Shown in pieces: positions 17,101 through 26,900 of a stretch of 57,390 bases of DNA. The DNA comes from Clostridia bacterium. Its GTDB lineage: Bacteria > Bacillota > Clostridia > Oscillospirales > CAG-272. A program made the position numbers and the translations under genes. Where the stretch lies: contig JAFTQX010000021.1 of the NCBI GenBank assembly GCA_017462545.1, forward strand, positions 1 through 57,390, given 5' to 3'. The notes beneath the pieces were generated by a model. The model did not search any database. It saw only the letters and a program-made list of their open reading frames with translations, and had not been told where the DNA came from. Position 1 is the stretch's first letter. Each line of letters begins with the position of its first letter.

Positions 17101-18266
17101 ATTATGAGCAGCTGATCAGCCGCACCATTCAAGAGATCCAGCCATCCGGCATTCGCAAATACTTTGATATTGCGAACACTATGCAGGATGTCATCTCCCT
17201 TGGCGTTGGTGAGCCTGATTTTTTAACACCGTGGAGAATACGCAATACTGCCATCCGCACGCTGGAAGCAGGTAAAACGCGCTATTCCTCCAACAGCGGC
17301 CTCTTGGAGCTGCGCAAGGAGATTTCTCATTATTTAGAAAGAAAATACGATCTATCCTACCACGCAGAGGATGAAATTCTCATCACGGTGGGAGGTAGCG
17401 AAGCGATTGATGCCTGCATCCGCGTATTGACCAACCCCGGTGATGAGATCATCATTCCCCAGCCAAGCTATGTGTGCTATGAGCCGATGGCAAAAATGGC
17501 AGGCGGTGTGCCCGTCATTCTTGAAACAAAGGCAGAAAATGATTTTAAGGTGACCCCCAAGGAGCTGCTGGAAAAGATCACCCCCCGCACCAAAATCCTG
17601 ATCCTCCCCTACCCTTGCAACCCGACAGGAGCCATTATGGAGAGAGAGGATCTTGAGGCGATCGAAAAGGTTTTGCATGACACCAACATTTTGGTGCTTT
17701 CTGATGAGATCTATGCCGAGCTGACCTTTGGTGAAGGCCGACATGTTTCCCCTGCATCCATCCCCGGCATGCGTGAGCGCACGGTGGTCATCAACGGCTT
17801 TTCCAAGGCGTTTTCCATGACCGGTTGGCGGCTTGGCTATGCCTGCGGGCCGAAGGAAATTCTCAAGCAGGTAACCAAGCTGCACCAGTTTGCCATTATG
17901 TGCGCCCCCACCACCTCGCAGCACGCCGCCATTGAGGCGCTGCGCAACTGCGACGAGGACGTAGCCGACATGATTGCCGAATACGACATGCGCCGTCGCG
18001 TAATCGTGAAGGGCTTTAACGATATCGGCCTTACCTGCCGTGAGCCGCGCGGGGCGTTTTACGCTTTTCCGTGCATTCGCTCTACCGGCATGAGCAGCGA
18101 GGAATTCTGCGAAAAGCTGTTATACGCCAAGCATGTCGCCCTGGTACCGGGGCCTGCCTTTGGCCAAGGCGGAGAGGGCTTTGTGCGCGCCTCATACTGC
18201 TACTCGATCGACCATATTCACGAAGCACTTCGCCGCACAAAAGAGTTTTTAGATGAATTGAAATAA
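17094..18266 (+). CDS. PLP-dependent class I/II aminotransferase (probable alanine or aspartate type)
   Basis: A 390-residue fold-type I aminotransferase. GGSEAID (100-106) binds the cofactor phosphate, YPCNPTGA (173-180) and SDEIYAEL (203-210) are the classic Asn and Asp/Tyr sites, and NGFSKAFSMTGWRLGY (234-249) holds the Schiff-base Lys238. It would exchange amino groups between an amino acid and a 2-oxo acid. The upstream T-box, read as tRNA-Ala-specific, suggests alanine synthesis from pyruvate, though the family also includes aspartate and aromatic aminotransferases. It is the second gene of the operon. Confidence 0.88.
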   Translation: MLNYEQLISRTIQEIQPSGIRKYFDIANTMQDVISLGVGEPDFLTPWRIRNTAIRTLEAGKTRYSSNSGLLELRKEISHYLERKYDLSYHAEDEILITVGGSEAIDACIRVLTNPGDEIIIPQPSYVCYEPMAKMAGGVPVILETKAENDFKVTPKELLEKITPRTKILILPYPCNPTGAIMEREDLEAIEKVLHDTNILVLSDEIYAELTFGEGRHVSPASIPGMRERTVVINGFSKAFSMTGWRLGYACGPKEILKQVTKLHQFAIMCAPTTSQHAAIEALRNCDEDVADMIAEYDMRRRVIVKGFNDIGLTCREPRGAFYAFPCIRSTGMSSEEFCEKLLYAKHVALVPGPAFGQGGEGFVRASYCYSIDHIHEALRRTKEFLDELK

Positions 18267-18288
18267 AAATACTGTTTTGTTTCTCAGC

Positions 18289-18328
18289 AACAAATTCCGC
18301 CGCAGCCTATGCCGCGGCGGAATTTGTT
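18289..18328. terminator. Bidirectional terminator between aminotransferase and MFS genes
   Basis: Long stem ACAAATTCCGCCGC / GCGGCGGAATTTGT between convergent genes. T-tracts are weak on both sides. Confidence 0.7.
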
Positions 18329-19565
18329 ATTCAGATTGCTTTTTTCTAGATCCACGCCAAATGCGCAGGTAGATGAAAATGGCAAGCAGCGGAAACAGCA
18401 TGCCGATCAGCATACCGATCTTCATGCCAAGCTGCTCGGGTGCCAGAGAAAGGCTTGCAGCCAGCTCGGCTGCCCAGGGGGCAGCCGCCACGCTATCGGT
18501 CACGATACCGATAATTTGCGGGCCAACCGAGGCACCAAGGTCACCACCGGCCGCCATCATGGCAAAGATGAATACCCCGCCCTGCGGAAAACGGTCAGAG
18601 CCGACGATCAAGCTGCCGGGCCACAGCATGGAAACGCAGAAGCCGGTAAAGGCACAGGCAAACAAGCCGAGGACAGGAAACGGCGAGATCGCTGCCAGCA
18701 GGTAGCATAGCGCCGCACCGACCGCACCGAAAAACAGTACACGGCCAATGTTTTTTCCAATTTTTGCATACAGAGTACGGCCAAGGCCAAGCATAAAGCC
18801 AAACAGCGCAACACCAAAAATATCGCCAAGCACCTTGGGAATACCGACTGCCTGTTCCAGATAACCGGAGCACCACTGCGCCATGGTACACTCTGAGGCA
18901 CCACCAAGGAAAATGGCAAGAACGCACAGCCAAAGCCCCTTGTCCTTGACCAGCGAAAGCGGCGAGACAGCTTCCTTTTCCTCATCTTCCAGCACGGGTA
19001 TTTTTGTACCAAGGAACAAAAAGCAAGCAAAAAGCGGCACCAGGGCAAACAGCAACGACATAATCTGCCAAGAACTACTGCCACGCCAAAGCAGGAACAG
19101 CGTACCGAGAACGACAACCAGAACAACGCCCCATGCGTAGATCGAATGCAGCTTACTCATCTCACGGTCGGGGTTGTCGCTGGGGATGGCAGCAATGGTG
19201 GGGCTGATCAGCACCTCGGCAAGCCCACCGGAGGCAGAAAAGATCACCGTGCCGATCACCAAGCCCAAATACACATGATCAGCAAACAGGTACGGAAAGA
19301 CCGCATACACAACAAGCCCAACAAAGGTGAGCATCGGTGTCAGCTTCACCGACAACGGAATGTTGAATTTATCCGAAAAGAAGGAAAAGATCAGATCGAT
19401 CGTCAGCTGCGTGAAAAAGCCGATCAAAACCAGCAGACCAAGCAACGAATAGGAAATGTTATAGAGGTTGTGGAACGTAATAAATAGGATCGGAGAGAGA
19501 TTGCAGACCAGGGCTTGCGAAATATTGGTTACATAGCAAGCATATTTGACGCGTGAGTAATTCAT
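18327..19565 (-). CDS. MFS transporter
   Basis: A 412-residue integral membrane protein with about 12 hydrophobic segments and the loop FFSDKFNIPLS after segment 2, a loose version of the major-facilitator G-x-x-x-D-R motif. It starts ten bases after the stop of the GH28-like gene on the same strand, so the pair probably forms an uptake-and-cleavage unit for a pectin-derived or related oligosaccharide. The ATG at 19565 has an AGGTGA site; an in-frame ATG at 19583 is an alternative. Substrate is inferred from context only. Confidence 0.82.
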   Translation of the reverse strand: MNYSRVKYACYVTNISQALVCNLSPILFITFHNLYNISYSLLGLLVLIGFFTQLTIDLIFSFFSDKFNIPLSVKLTPMLTFVGLVVYAVFPYLFADHVYLGLVIGTVIFSASGGLAEVLISPTIAAIPSDNPDREMSKLHSIYAWGVVLVVVLGTLFLLWRGSSSWQIMSLLFALVPLFACFLFLGTKIPVLEDEEKEAVSPLSLVKDKGLWLCVLAIFLGGASECTMAQWCSGYLEQAVGIPKVLGDIFGVALFGFMLGLGRTLYAKIGKNIGRVLFFGAVGAALCYLLAAISPFPVLGLFACAFTGFCVSMLWPGSLIVGSDRFPQGGVFIFAMMAAGGDLGASVGPQIIGIVTDSVAAAPWAAELAASLSLAPEQLGMKIGMLIGMLFPLLAIFIYLRIWRGSRKKQSE

Positions 19566-19575
19566 GGTTTCACCT

Positions 19576-20865
19576 TTATTCATATTGTTTGACAAGTTTG
19601 ATATCGCCGGTTTGACAGAAGTCCGTCTCGCCCTTTGTCCGAACGAGCACGGCAGGCGAAGCGTAGCCGCCAAGATCCACGTTGTGCAAGGAAAGCGTCT
19701 GATAATGAGTAGCATCGATCACCGCCGCATTTTCAAAACCGGGGCGCGGCGAAATGGAAAGATCGAAAAGCTCAAGTGTGGTAGGCTCCTCTGCGCAACC
19801 GTCAATGATAATCGGCAGGCTGACACCGCTTACCTTGCAATTTTCAAAGCGGATAGAGGAAAGCGAGCGGTTGCAGCACCACTGATGCCCCCAGGGCAAA
19901 TGGAAAAGCGAATCCGGATTTTCAAAGGTACAATCGCGGATGAGAATATCCCCCGGTGTTTTGCGGATCACAGCGCGCTCGTCACAATAATATAGGAAAA
20001 CATGATGCATATTGTGACGACAGCCCTCATGCGTTTGGGCAGATGCCGCCTTTTCCTCAGTTGAAAGGCTACCGCGGAAGCCGTAAAGCCCCGGAGCAAA
20101 GGCGCGGCAGTTTTCAACCAGTACATGGTTGCCGCCAAAGCGCAATGCACTGCAAGAAGAATTGAGAATACAACGGCGAATCACAACATCACAGTTATCA
20201 AAGCCTGCAATGCAATCGTCGCCTGTATAGAATTGACAATCCTCGATCAGCACATCGTCACAGGTGCGCACGTCAAAGCCATCGTGGCCGCCATACACGG
20301 TCAGATTACGGGCAGTAATATGATTGGTGATAAAAATGGCGTGGGCCCAGTTGGCACTATCGACAATGGTATACCCCTCCAGCAGGATATTTTCGCTACG
20401 CTGAATGTTTATGGCGTGGGGGCCGCGATAGTTTTCTTCCCCTTGCACGTCGTAGCAATCATTGCCGTCAATATATGAGCCCTTTTCACCAATAATGGCG
20501 ACATTCTTGGCATCGATCACACGGATGATCGCATTATTCCAGCGACTGAAGGGATAGACAGAACGACCGACCGTACCGTCATCCGGCTCGTTGATCGGCT
20601 CGATCTCATCGTGAATATAGCCGGTATAATCCTCCGGGTTACGGCTGCCCTTCAAAATGGCACCCGTCTCCAAATATAAAACAGTATTGGAGCGCAGGCG
20701 CAAACCTCCGGTTAAGAATATGCCGGCAGGAATAACAACGCGACCACCGCCGTCAAGAAAGCAACGGTCAAGCGCCGCTTGGATTTCTGCCGTCTGTGGG
20801 CGGTCACAGGTGCGGGCACCAAAATCTGTAATATTATATAAAGTGGTAGGAAAATGCTCTACCAT
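19576..20865 (-). CDS. GH28-like right-handed beta-helix glycosidase, cytosolic
   Basis: A 429-residue protein with repeated parallel beta-helix strands. Near the N-terminus GGGRVVIPAGIFLTGGLRL is typical of pectinase-like helices. The GH28 active-site region is recognisable: GGHDGFDVRTCDDVLIEDC (192-210) and YTGDDCIA (213-220) keep acidic residues D198, D216 and D217, but the usual SHG and RIK motifs are not evident. There is no signal peptide, so it would act inside the cell on imported oligosaccharides. GH28 polygalacturonase-type activity is a guess; a related epimerase or lyase is possible. The start at 20865 follows GGAGGGGG. Confidence 0.78.
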   Translation of the reverse strand: MVEHFPTTLYNITDFGARTCDRPQTAEIQAALDRCFLDGGGRVVIPAGIFLTGGLRLRSNTVLYLETGAILKGSRNPEDYTGYIHDEIEPINEPDDGTVGRSVYPFSRWNNAIIRVIDAKNVAIIGEKGSYIDGNDCYDVQGEENYRGPHAINIQRSENILLEGYTIVDSANWAHAIFITNHITARNLTVYGGHDGFDVRTCDDVLIEDCQFYTGDDCIAGFDNCDVVIRRCILNSSCSALRFGGNHVLVENCRAFAPGLYGFRGSLSTEEKAASAQTHEGCRHNMHHVFLYYCDERAVIRKTPGDILIRDCTFENPDSLFHLPWGHQWCCNRSLSSIRFENCKVSGVSLPIIIDGCAEEPTTLELFDLSISPRPGFENAAVIDATHYQTLSLHNVDLGGYASPAVLVRTKGETDFCQTGDIKLVKQYE

Positions 20866-20896
20866 AAGCACACCCCCTCCTCAAAGCATCGCACTC

Positions 20897-20925
20897 ATTC
20901 TAGCACACTCAATCGCAAAAAGCAA
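20897..20925 (-). promoter_or_regulatory. Promoter of GH28-MFS operon
   Basis: Minus strand: TTGCTT (20925-20920), 17-bp spacer ending TGC, TAGAAT (20902-20897). Extended -10 of moderate strength. Confidence 0.55.
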
Positions 20926-20936
20926 TAGAAAAAGCA

Positions 20937-20974
20937 AATAAAAAACGGGAAGGCTTTCTTCCCGTTTTTTATTT
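20937..20974 (-). terminator. Terminator of rpsT
   Basis: AAAAACGGGAAG / CTTCCCGTTTTTT with a five-base loop and T-tracts in both directions, immediately after the rpsT stop. Confidence 0.88.
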
Positions 20975-20977
20975 GAC

Positions 20978-21241
20978 TTACGCCATCTTGTTCAGCTTTA
21001 CAGTAAACTGGCTCTTCTTGCGAGCGGCAGCATTCTTGTGCAGAATGCCACGGCCAACTGCCTGGTCGATCTTCTTAACAGCGACCTTGTAAGCAGCCAT
21101 AGCCTGCTCCTTATCACCGGTAGCCAGAGCAGCGTCGTACTTCTTGATCATGGTACGCATCTGAGAACGGAACATCTGGTTCTGCAGAGTCTTAACCTTG
21201 ATAACCTTAACGCGCTTCTTCGCGGACTTGATATTCGGCAT
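20978..21241 (-). CDS. rpsT: 30S ribosomal protein S20
   Basis: 87 residues, strongly basic and helical, beginning MPNIKSAKKRVKV, with a C-terminal VGRGILHKNAAARKKS pattern typical of S20. It binds 16S rRNA in the 30S subunit. AGGAGG precedes the ATG at 21241. It is monocistronic, with its own promoter and terminator. Confidence 0.97.
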   Translation of the reverse strand: MPNIKSAKKRVKVIKVKTLQNQMFRSQMRTMIKKYDAALATGDKEQAMAAYKVAVKKIDQAVGRGILHKNAAARKKSQFTVKLNKMA

Positions 21242-21320
21242 GTCAAAACCTCCTATATTTAATCGGTTTGCCTTGCGCACCTGAGAGGTTGTGCACTTGG
21301 CATATTTTATTCGCCCGTAT

Positions 21321-21349
21321 ATCATACCACATCCCGCGCAAAATAGCAA
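21321..21349 (-). promoter_or_regulatory. Promoter of rpsT
   Basis: Minus strand: TTGCTA (21349-21344), 17-bp spacer ending TGG, TATGAT (21326-21321). Extended -10. Confidence 0.6.
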
Positions 21350-21399
21350 GGGTTTTTTGAAAATTTTTTTAACTTTTTTTATTTTTTCTCATAAAACAC

Positions 21400-21428
21400 T
21401 TGACAGAACAGAAGATGCGTGGTATACT
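21400..21428 (+). promoter_or_regulatory. Promoter of ylxM-ffh-rpsP-khpA operon
   Basis: TTGACA (21400-21405), 17-bp spacer ending TGG, TATACT (21423-21428). Near-perfect and extended. Confidence 0.85.
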
Positions 21429-21473
21429 TGTAAAGTAATTTGCTTTACACCTACCGACAACAAGGAGAGTATT

Positions 21474-21866
21474 ATGTTTGAGAAGGATATGACCGTGGGG
21501 CTTTTGTTGGATTTCTACGGTGATGTTCTCTCCGAGCATACGCGTTCCTTGCTGTATATGTATTACGGAGAAGATCTTTCTTTATCCGAGATCGCAGAGA
21601 GTGCCGGCATCTCCCGTCAGGGTGTGCGACACGCGATCAAAAAGGGCGAGGAGGAGCTTCGCTTTTTAGAAAAGCAGCTTGGTCTTGCAGCGCAATTTGA
21701 TGCGCTGAAGGACACCGCGGGAAAACTACGCGCACTGGCTGCCTGCATCAAGGAGAGCGGCGATCCTGCCGTACGTGCCCTGCAAGAGGAGGCACTACGG
21801 TGCGCCGACATCATCCTTTCAGAAACCGAAGAGGAGGATACCGGTATTGTTCCAGAGTTTAACTGA
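21474..21866 (+). CDS. ylxM: YlxM family DNA-binding/SRP-associated protein
   Basis: A 130-residue protein of the YlxM/p13 (UPF0122) family. The sigma-region-4-like helix-turn-helix spans about residues 15-65: LLLDFYGDVLSEHTRSLLYM, then DLSLSEIAESAGISRQGVRHAI. Family members lie next to ffh and ftsY and are reported to affect signal recognition particle function. An AAGGAGAG site precedes the ATG at 21474. Its 3' end overlaps the start of ffh by 20 bases. Confidence 0.92.
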   Translation: MFEKDMTVGLLLDFYGDVLSEHTRSLLYMYYGEDLSLSEIAESAGISRQGVRHAIKKGEEELRFLEKQLGLAAQFDALKDTAGKLRALAACIKESGDPAVRALQEEALRCADIILSETEEEDTGIVPEFN

Positions 21867-23184
21867 CAAGCTGGCAAACGCCTTTAAAAAATTCCGCAAC
21901 AAGGGAAAACTGACCGAGGCTGACGTACGCGAGGGCATGCGCGAGATCAAACTGGCGCTGCTGGAAGCAGACGTTAACTATAAAGTCGTCCGTGATTTTG
22001 TTAAAAGCGTAACCGAGCGCGCCGTGGGCGAAACCGTGCTGGAAAGCCTGCTGCCCGCCCAGCAGATCGTAAAGATCGTCAACGAGGAGCTTATCAAGCT
22101 GATGGGCTCTGACAGTCCTAAATTAGAGATCTCCCCCGCCCCGCCGACCGTATATATGATGGTTGGTCTGCAGGGTGCGGGTAAGACAACACATGCCGGC
22201 AAGATCGCCGGGATGTATAAAAAGAAGGGCAAGCGCCCGTTGCTTGTCGCCTGCGACGTATACCGCCCTGCTGCTATTCAGCAGTTAGAGGTAGTTGGTC
22301 AGTCGCTGGATATTCCCGTTTTCTCGATGGGCAACAAGGTCAGCCCCGTCGAGATCGCCCGCGCGGGCATCGAGCATGCCAAAAAGCATGCGCATGATAT
22401 GGTCATCATCGACACGGCAGGTCGTCTGCATATTGATGAGGAGCTGATGGAGGAGCTGAAGAAGATCAAGGCGGCGGTCAATCCGACCGAAATTCTGCTG
22501 ACGATCGACGCCATGCTCGGTCAAGATGCCGTCAATGTGGCGCAATCCTTCAATGAGCTGCTTGACATTACAGGCGTTGTACTGACCAAGATGGACGGTG
22601 ACACGCGTGGTGGTGCTGCGCTTTCGGTTCGCTATGTAACCGGCAAGCCGATCAAGCTGATCGGCACGGGTGAGAAGTCTGACGCGATCGAGCTGTTCCA
22701 CCCCGACCGTATGGCATCCCGTATTCTCGGCATGGGCGATATTCTTTCGCTGATTGAAAAGGCGGAGGCGGCATACGACGAAAAGAATGCTGCCGAGCTT
22801 GAAAGAAAGATCCGCGAATCTTCCTTCACGCTGGAGGATTTTCTTGAACAATTCAAGCAGCTGCGTAAGATGGGCAACCTTGAACAGCTGGTTTCTATGA
22901 TGCCGGGTGTAAAGCCGGGGGCATTAAAGGATGCTAACATCGATGAAAATCAGATCTCTCGCACAGAGGCCATCATTCTTTCCATGACGCAGAAGGAACG
23001 CAACAATCCCGACCTCATCAACGGCTCCCGCCGCAAGCGCATTGCCGCCGGCTCAGGTACGTCGGTTGAGGATGTAAACCGCATTCTTCGCAAGTTTGAG
23101 CAGACCAATAATATGATGAAGCAATTCTCTTCTATGGAAAAGCGTGGCATGTTTGGCAAAGGCAAAATGAAAATTCCGTTTTAA
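21847..23184 (+). CDS. ffh: Signal recognition particle protein Ffh (TTG start)
   Basis: A 445-residue SRP GTPase that binds signal peptides and 4.5S/6S RNA and delivers ribosomes to FtsY. N domain, then G domain with GLQGAGKTTHAGK (Walker A), DTAGRLHID, TKMDGDTRGGAALS, and a C-terminal methionine-rich M domain (EQLVSMMPG, SMTQKERNNPD). The normal N-terminus ('FxSLTDKL') is reached only with the TTG at 21847, which has AGGAGG nine bases upstream inside ylxM; no ATG lies closer. The overlap implies translational coupling to ylxM. Confidence 0.95.
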   Translation: MFQSLTDKLANAFKKFRNKGKLTEADVREGMREIKLALLEADVNYKVVRDFVKSVTERAVGETVLESLLPAQQIVKIVNEELIKLMGSDSPKLEISPAPPTVYMMVGLQGAGKTTHAGKIAGMYKKKGKRPLLVACDVYRPAAIQQLEVVGQSLDIPVFSMGNKVSPVEIARAGIEHAKKHAHDMVIIDTAGRLHIDEELMEELKKIKAAVNPTEILLTIDAMLGQDAVNVAQSFNELLDITGVVLTKMDGDTRGGAALSVRYVTGKPIKLIGTGEKSDAIELFHPDRMASRILGMGDILSLIEKAEAAYDEKNAAELERKIRESSFTLEDFLEQFKQLRKMGNLEQLVSMMPGVKPGALKDANIDENQISRTEAIILSMTQKERNNPDLINGSRRKRIAAGSGTSVEDVNRILRKFEQTNNMMKQFSSMEKRGMFGKGKMKIPF

Positions 23185-23233
23185 CCCGGATTTTTATAAA
23201 TAATTATTTTTATCATATTTGGAGGACACAAAA

Positions 23234-23476
23234 ATGGTTAAGATTCGTCTCAAGAGAATCGGCGCAAAGAAGGCGCCCTTCTACCGCGTTGTTGTTGCTG
23301 ATGGCAGATATGCTCGCGACGGCAGATTCATCGAGGAGATTGGTTACTACAACCCTATGACCAATCCCGCAGAGGTTAAGATCGACGCCGAAAAGGCTAC
23401 TGCTTGGATCGGCAAGGGTGCTCAGCCCACCGAGACCGTAAGAGCCCTGCTTAAGAAGACCGAAATTCTGAAGTAA
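23234..23476 (+). CDS. rpsP: 30S ribosomal protein S16
   Basis: 80 residues with the S16 signature [20 protein letters not shown] at the N-terminus and [12 protein letters not shown] in the middle. GGAGG lies upstream of the ATG at 23234. It stands between ffh and khpA, as in many Firmicutes, but the usual rimM-trmD-rplS genes do not follow. Confidence 0.97.
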   Translation: MVKIRLKRIGAKKAPFYRVVVADGRYARDGRFIEEIGYYNPMTNPAEVKIDAEKATAWIGKGAQPTETVRALLKKTEILK

Positions 23477-23529
23477 AAAGCGACGCGCCGCGTCAGAAAG
23501 GCGGGGGCGTTTCCCCCCGATGAAGCGAT

Positions 23530-23763
23530 ATGGATTACAAGCAGATTCTTGCTGACATCGCGCGCGCAATTGTTGATACGCCGGACAGCGTATCGGTTAC
23601 CGAGCAGATCGACGGCGATAACATTGAGTTGACGCTCTCTGTTGCCCCCGAGGACATGGGCATGGTAATCGGCCGCCACGGTAAAATTGCAAAGGCGATT
23701 CGTTCGCTTATGAAAGCAGCCGCAGCAAACAGCGGTAAGCGAATTACAGTAGAGATCCGATAA
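23530..23763 (+). CDS. khpA: KH-domain RNA-binding protein KhpA
   Basis: A 77-residue single KH domain with the GxxG loop IGRHGK followed by IAKAIRSLMKAAA. In Firmicutes KhpA partners with KhpB and affects small RNA and cell-elongation control. It is the last gene of the ffh-rpsP operon, closed by a strong terminator. The ribosome-binding site is weak, so translation may depend on coupling. Confidence 0.93.
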   Translation: MDYKQILADIARAIVDTPDSVSVTEQIDGDNIELTLSVAPEDMGMVIGRHGKIAKAIRSLMKAAAANSGKRITVEIR

Positions 23764-23764
23764 A

Positions 23765-23802
23765 GAAAAGCGGTACCCGCAGGTACCGCTTTTCTTTTTA
23801 TA
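23765..23802 (+). terminator. Terminator of ffh-rpsP-khpA operon
   Basis: AAAAGCGGTACC / GGTACCGCTTTT with a four-base loop, then TCTTTTTA. Confidence 0.9.
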
Positions 23803-23919
23803 TCAAAAGTCAAAGATAGAGGAAAGCTTATCAATCGCCAGCTCATTCTCGTCTGACATCATGACAAAATCGTTTGAAAAAAGTAAAATTTCCACGCTTG
23901 GCGTTTTATAACACTTCAT
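23803..23919 (-). CDS. Small 38-residue protein downstream of the repeat metallophosphoesterase
   Basis: An overlooked short gene. The ATG at 23919 is preceded by AGGAGGGGG with ideal spacing, and the frame runs 38 codons to a TGA at 23803. It begins MKCYKTPSVEILLFSNDFVM and ends in an acidic, Ser-containing tail. The 'Y-x-x-P-x-x-E-I-x-x-F' opening resembles short, poorly understood peptides that I recall from gut Clostridia. It lies 15 bases after the stop of the 1541-residue gene on the same strand and probably shares its transcript. Its end runs into the khpA terminator. No function is known. Confidence 0.6.
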   Translation of the reverse strand: MKCYKTPSVEILLFSNDFVMMSDENELAIDKLSSIFDF

Positions 23920-23934
23920 ACGATCCCCCTCCTA

Positions 23935-26900
23935 TCAATAATCAAACACACGGCTGGCGCCGGCCCCTACGCGAATGAGATAAACCTTACGGTTCACACG
24001 GTCAATCTGCACGATCTCCATCAGCTGCTCGATGCTCGTACCGGGCGTTCTGTTGGGCGTGATCGGATCGCCTGCGCTGGTAGAGCCGCCTGCGTCGCTT
24101 GTGGTGGTAATGATGTAATAGCCGCCATCTGTCAGCGTTGAAAGGTCGCGGTGGTGGTGTCCACCAAAGACGGCGATCACGTCATTGGTCTTATCAATCT
24201 CATTCAGTACCGGGAGGAGCTGATTGGCAAAGTCTCTCGGCCTGTGCTGAACAACAACAATCCCCCACCCTTCTTCCAATGTAGCGGCCGTCTCCTTTAA
24301 CCATGCCATCTGCGTAGCATAGGCGGCGGTATTCACATCTGTGGCACCGTACGGGTTCGTCGAGCCGTCATCAAAGAAATAATAACGGATCTTGGCATCG
24401 GCATCATCTACATAATTGTAAAGCTCACCATCCTCACGCGCGTTGGCGGAATACTGATGGAATTTTTCATAATATTCCGCATCTGTCCAGACATCGCCGG
24501 CCGTTTCCGGCTCCCACGCACCGTTATTATCATGGTTACCGCGCACGGCATACCAATCACCGCGGAAGGTCTCCATGGCGGCAAGGAAGGCTGCCACCTT
24601 TGGCTCGGCTGCTTCAATTGTGGTCGAGCCGTTGATATAGTCACCACCAAATACCAGGTGCTGAATACCGGCCTCCTCGTACAGATAGTTGGCAATATCA
24701 AAGGTCTTTTTGTTATTATTCTCCCAATGCGTATCGGTTACAAAGAAGAAGGAGGACATGCCGCCGCCTGCCTTTTTCTCATTCTGATCGACCGTATAGG
24801 CGGCAACGTTGAGAGCCCAGGTCCAATAGTCCGGCACGGTGGCACCGGCCAGCTCGGCGGCTGCGCCATAGGCTGACAGATCAATGATTGCCGCTGTGTT
24901 TTTGTCTACCGTATCGACGGTATATTCACCATTTTCATCACACACAGCAACGGCAGTAGCGATAACATACTCATCATAAACAACCAACAACCGATAGCTG
25001 CCTGCTGTAGTAGGTGCCAACACATAGCGATCTTGTGCAATCTGCAATTCATCACAGTCTACGATCCAGGTCACCTCGCTGCCTGTGCGCACCACACCGC
25101 CAATCAAAACGGAATAGCAGGAAAGATCGATGGTATCTCCCGGATTTGCCGGAATAGCGGCTCCGCCATTTGTCAAAACATTTTCAACATTGTTGCGGTA
25201 ATCCGTAGCCGCATCGCCAAGCATCAGCATACTGTCAAGCACAGCATCCTGCTTGTCGCTTGTGCCGTAGGTGCGCTTGGCGTAACAACCGACACCATAC
25301 GTCAGCTCATCACTAATGAGCACGCCATCACAATAGACGCCGAAGGTCAGCTCGCTGCTGTAATACAGCATGGGAATATCAGCATATGCCTTGATGCGCG
25401 TATGATTTTTGTCATCATCGCGATAGGCTATCAAGGTGTTCGCCTCATAAATCGAACCGTCTGCTGTTTTGACAACGAGAGAAAGTGACGTGAGGTCTGC
25501 TATTGGCGCATTGGCATCCAGTGCCAGCTTCAGCGTGACCACCTCGTTCAAAAGCAGGCTTGCCTGCGTATAGTGCAATACAGCCCCCTCTGTTTTGCGC
25601 GTAGAAAGATCCGCAATCTCACGATCGGAAATCTTCACACCGGGCTCTCGCTGTCCCTCCGGCACGGTAGCGTTGGCCGGCTTACTTATGTTATGGGAAA
25701 AATAATTCTGTGCGGCGGCGGCATAATTCAACGTAGCCAAGGCAAGAGTCGATGTCTCATCTCCGATATCAACCTCGCCGCCTTCTATCTTCAAATGATA
25801 AGAAATCAAGTCGGCCACAGCCACGCTGCCGGATGCCGTTTTACTTTCACCATAGGCCGAGGCCTGTATGGTGTAGGAGATTGGCTCGGTCAGCTCTGAA
25901 GCGGCAAAGCCACTCAAATAATAATAGCGAGTCAATGTACCATTATCATTCTCCACGTCGGTTATTGTTTGCGTAATGTGTGCTGCTATTGCACTACTTG
26001 GCGAAAGTGTCACGTCTGCCGCATCTGCCACGGTTTTATCGGGATATGTGGCAATAAAGACGGCGCCAAACGCCCGCCCCAGGGTGGCAGAGCCCTGCAA
26101 TTCAAACAGCTCGGCAATCGGGCTGAAGATCTCTACACAGGGATTAAGAGAGTAAGTGCTACCAGCGGCAGCCCCTTGCAGATTGACAAGAAAATCAAGA
26201 TGCTTCCCTTCTTCTGCGTACGGCTTCACACTTGAGAGTGTTTTATTCAACCTATCAAGCGTATTACTTGTCAAAACTGCCCATGTATCCGTTTTATCAA
26301 TCAAGGCATCACTCGGCCAAATGACCTTGCCGTCCAGCATGACACAGACAGCCATCGTCGCATTGGGATCACTACACAGGCCATCTGCCAAAGATAGGCG
26401 CACTCTGCCCGCCTGCGGCATGGTATAGCGATAGGCGAGCGTGTTGGCACCGCTTGCATGGGCTACATAGCCCGCTTTGCCAAGCAGCCACGCGTCAGAG
26501 GCAAAGCCGGCCATATCGGCCGTGTTGCCTGCAAGATAGGCAGACAGAAGATCTTTCATACCTTCCTCGGTGGCGACGTAAGGGTTGCTTGTCTGCGTAT
26601 ACCCACCCGTGTGCGTCTTTCCTTGCAGCACGTTCAGATACGCAAGCAGGCGGAAGGCGGCCCCCGTCGTCATCTGCCCAAGAGACCAATCGCCCTGATA
26701 AGTGACCTTGGTTTTTTCTAAAAGATACTGTGCATAGGCATGCTTTGCATACGCGGTAGCAGCAGCACGCGCGGTGCTGTTTGCGGCGCAGAAGGCAGCA
26801 TAGGTAACGGGGTTTTCCTTGGATGTGAAGCCGTTATAGGCATAAGTCTCCGTGGTGCTTGTTTTCGTGTCAGTCATAGAGAAGGCGCATTTATGCTGTA

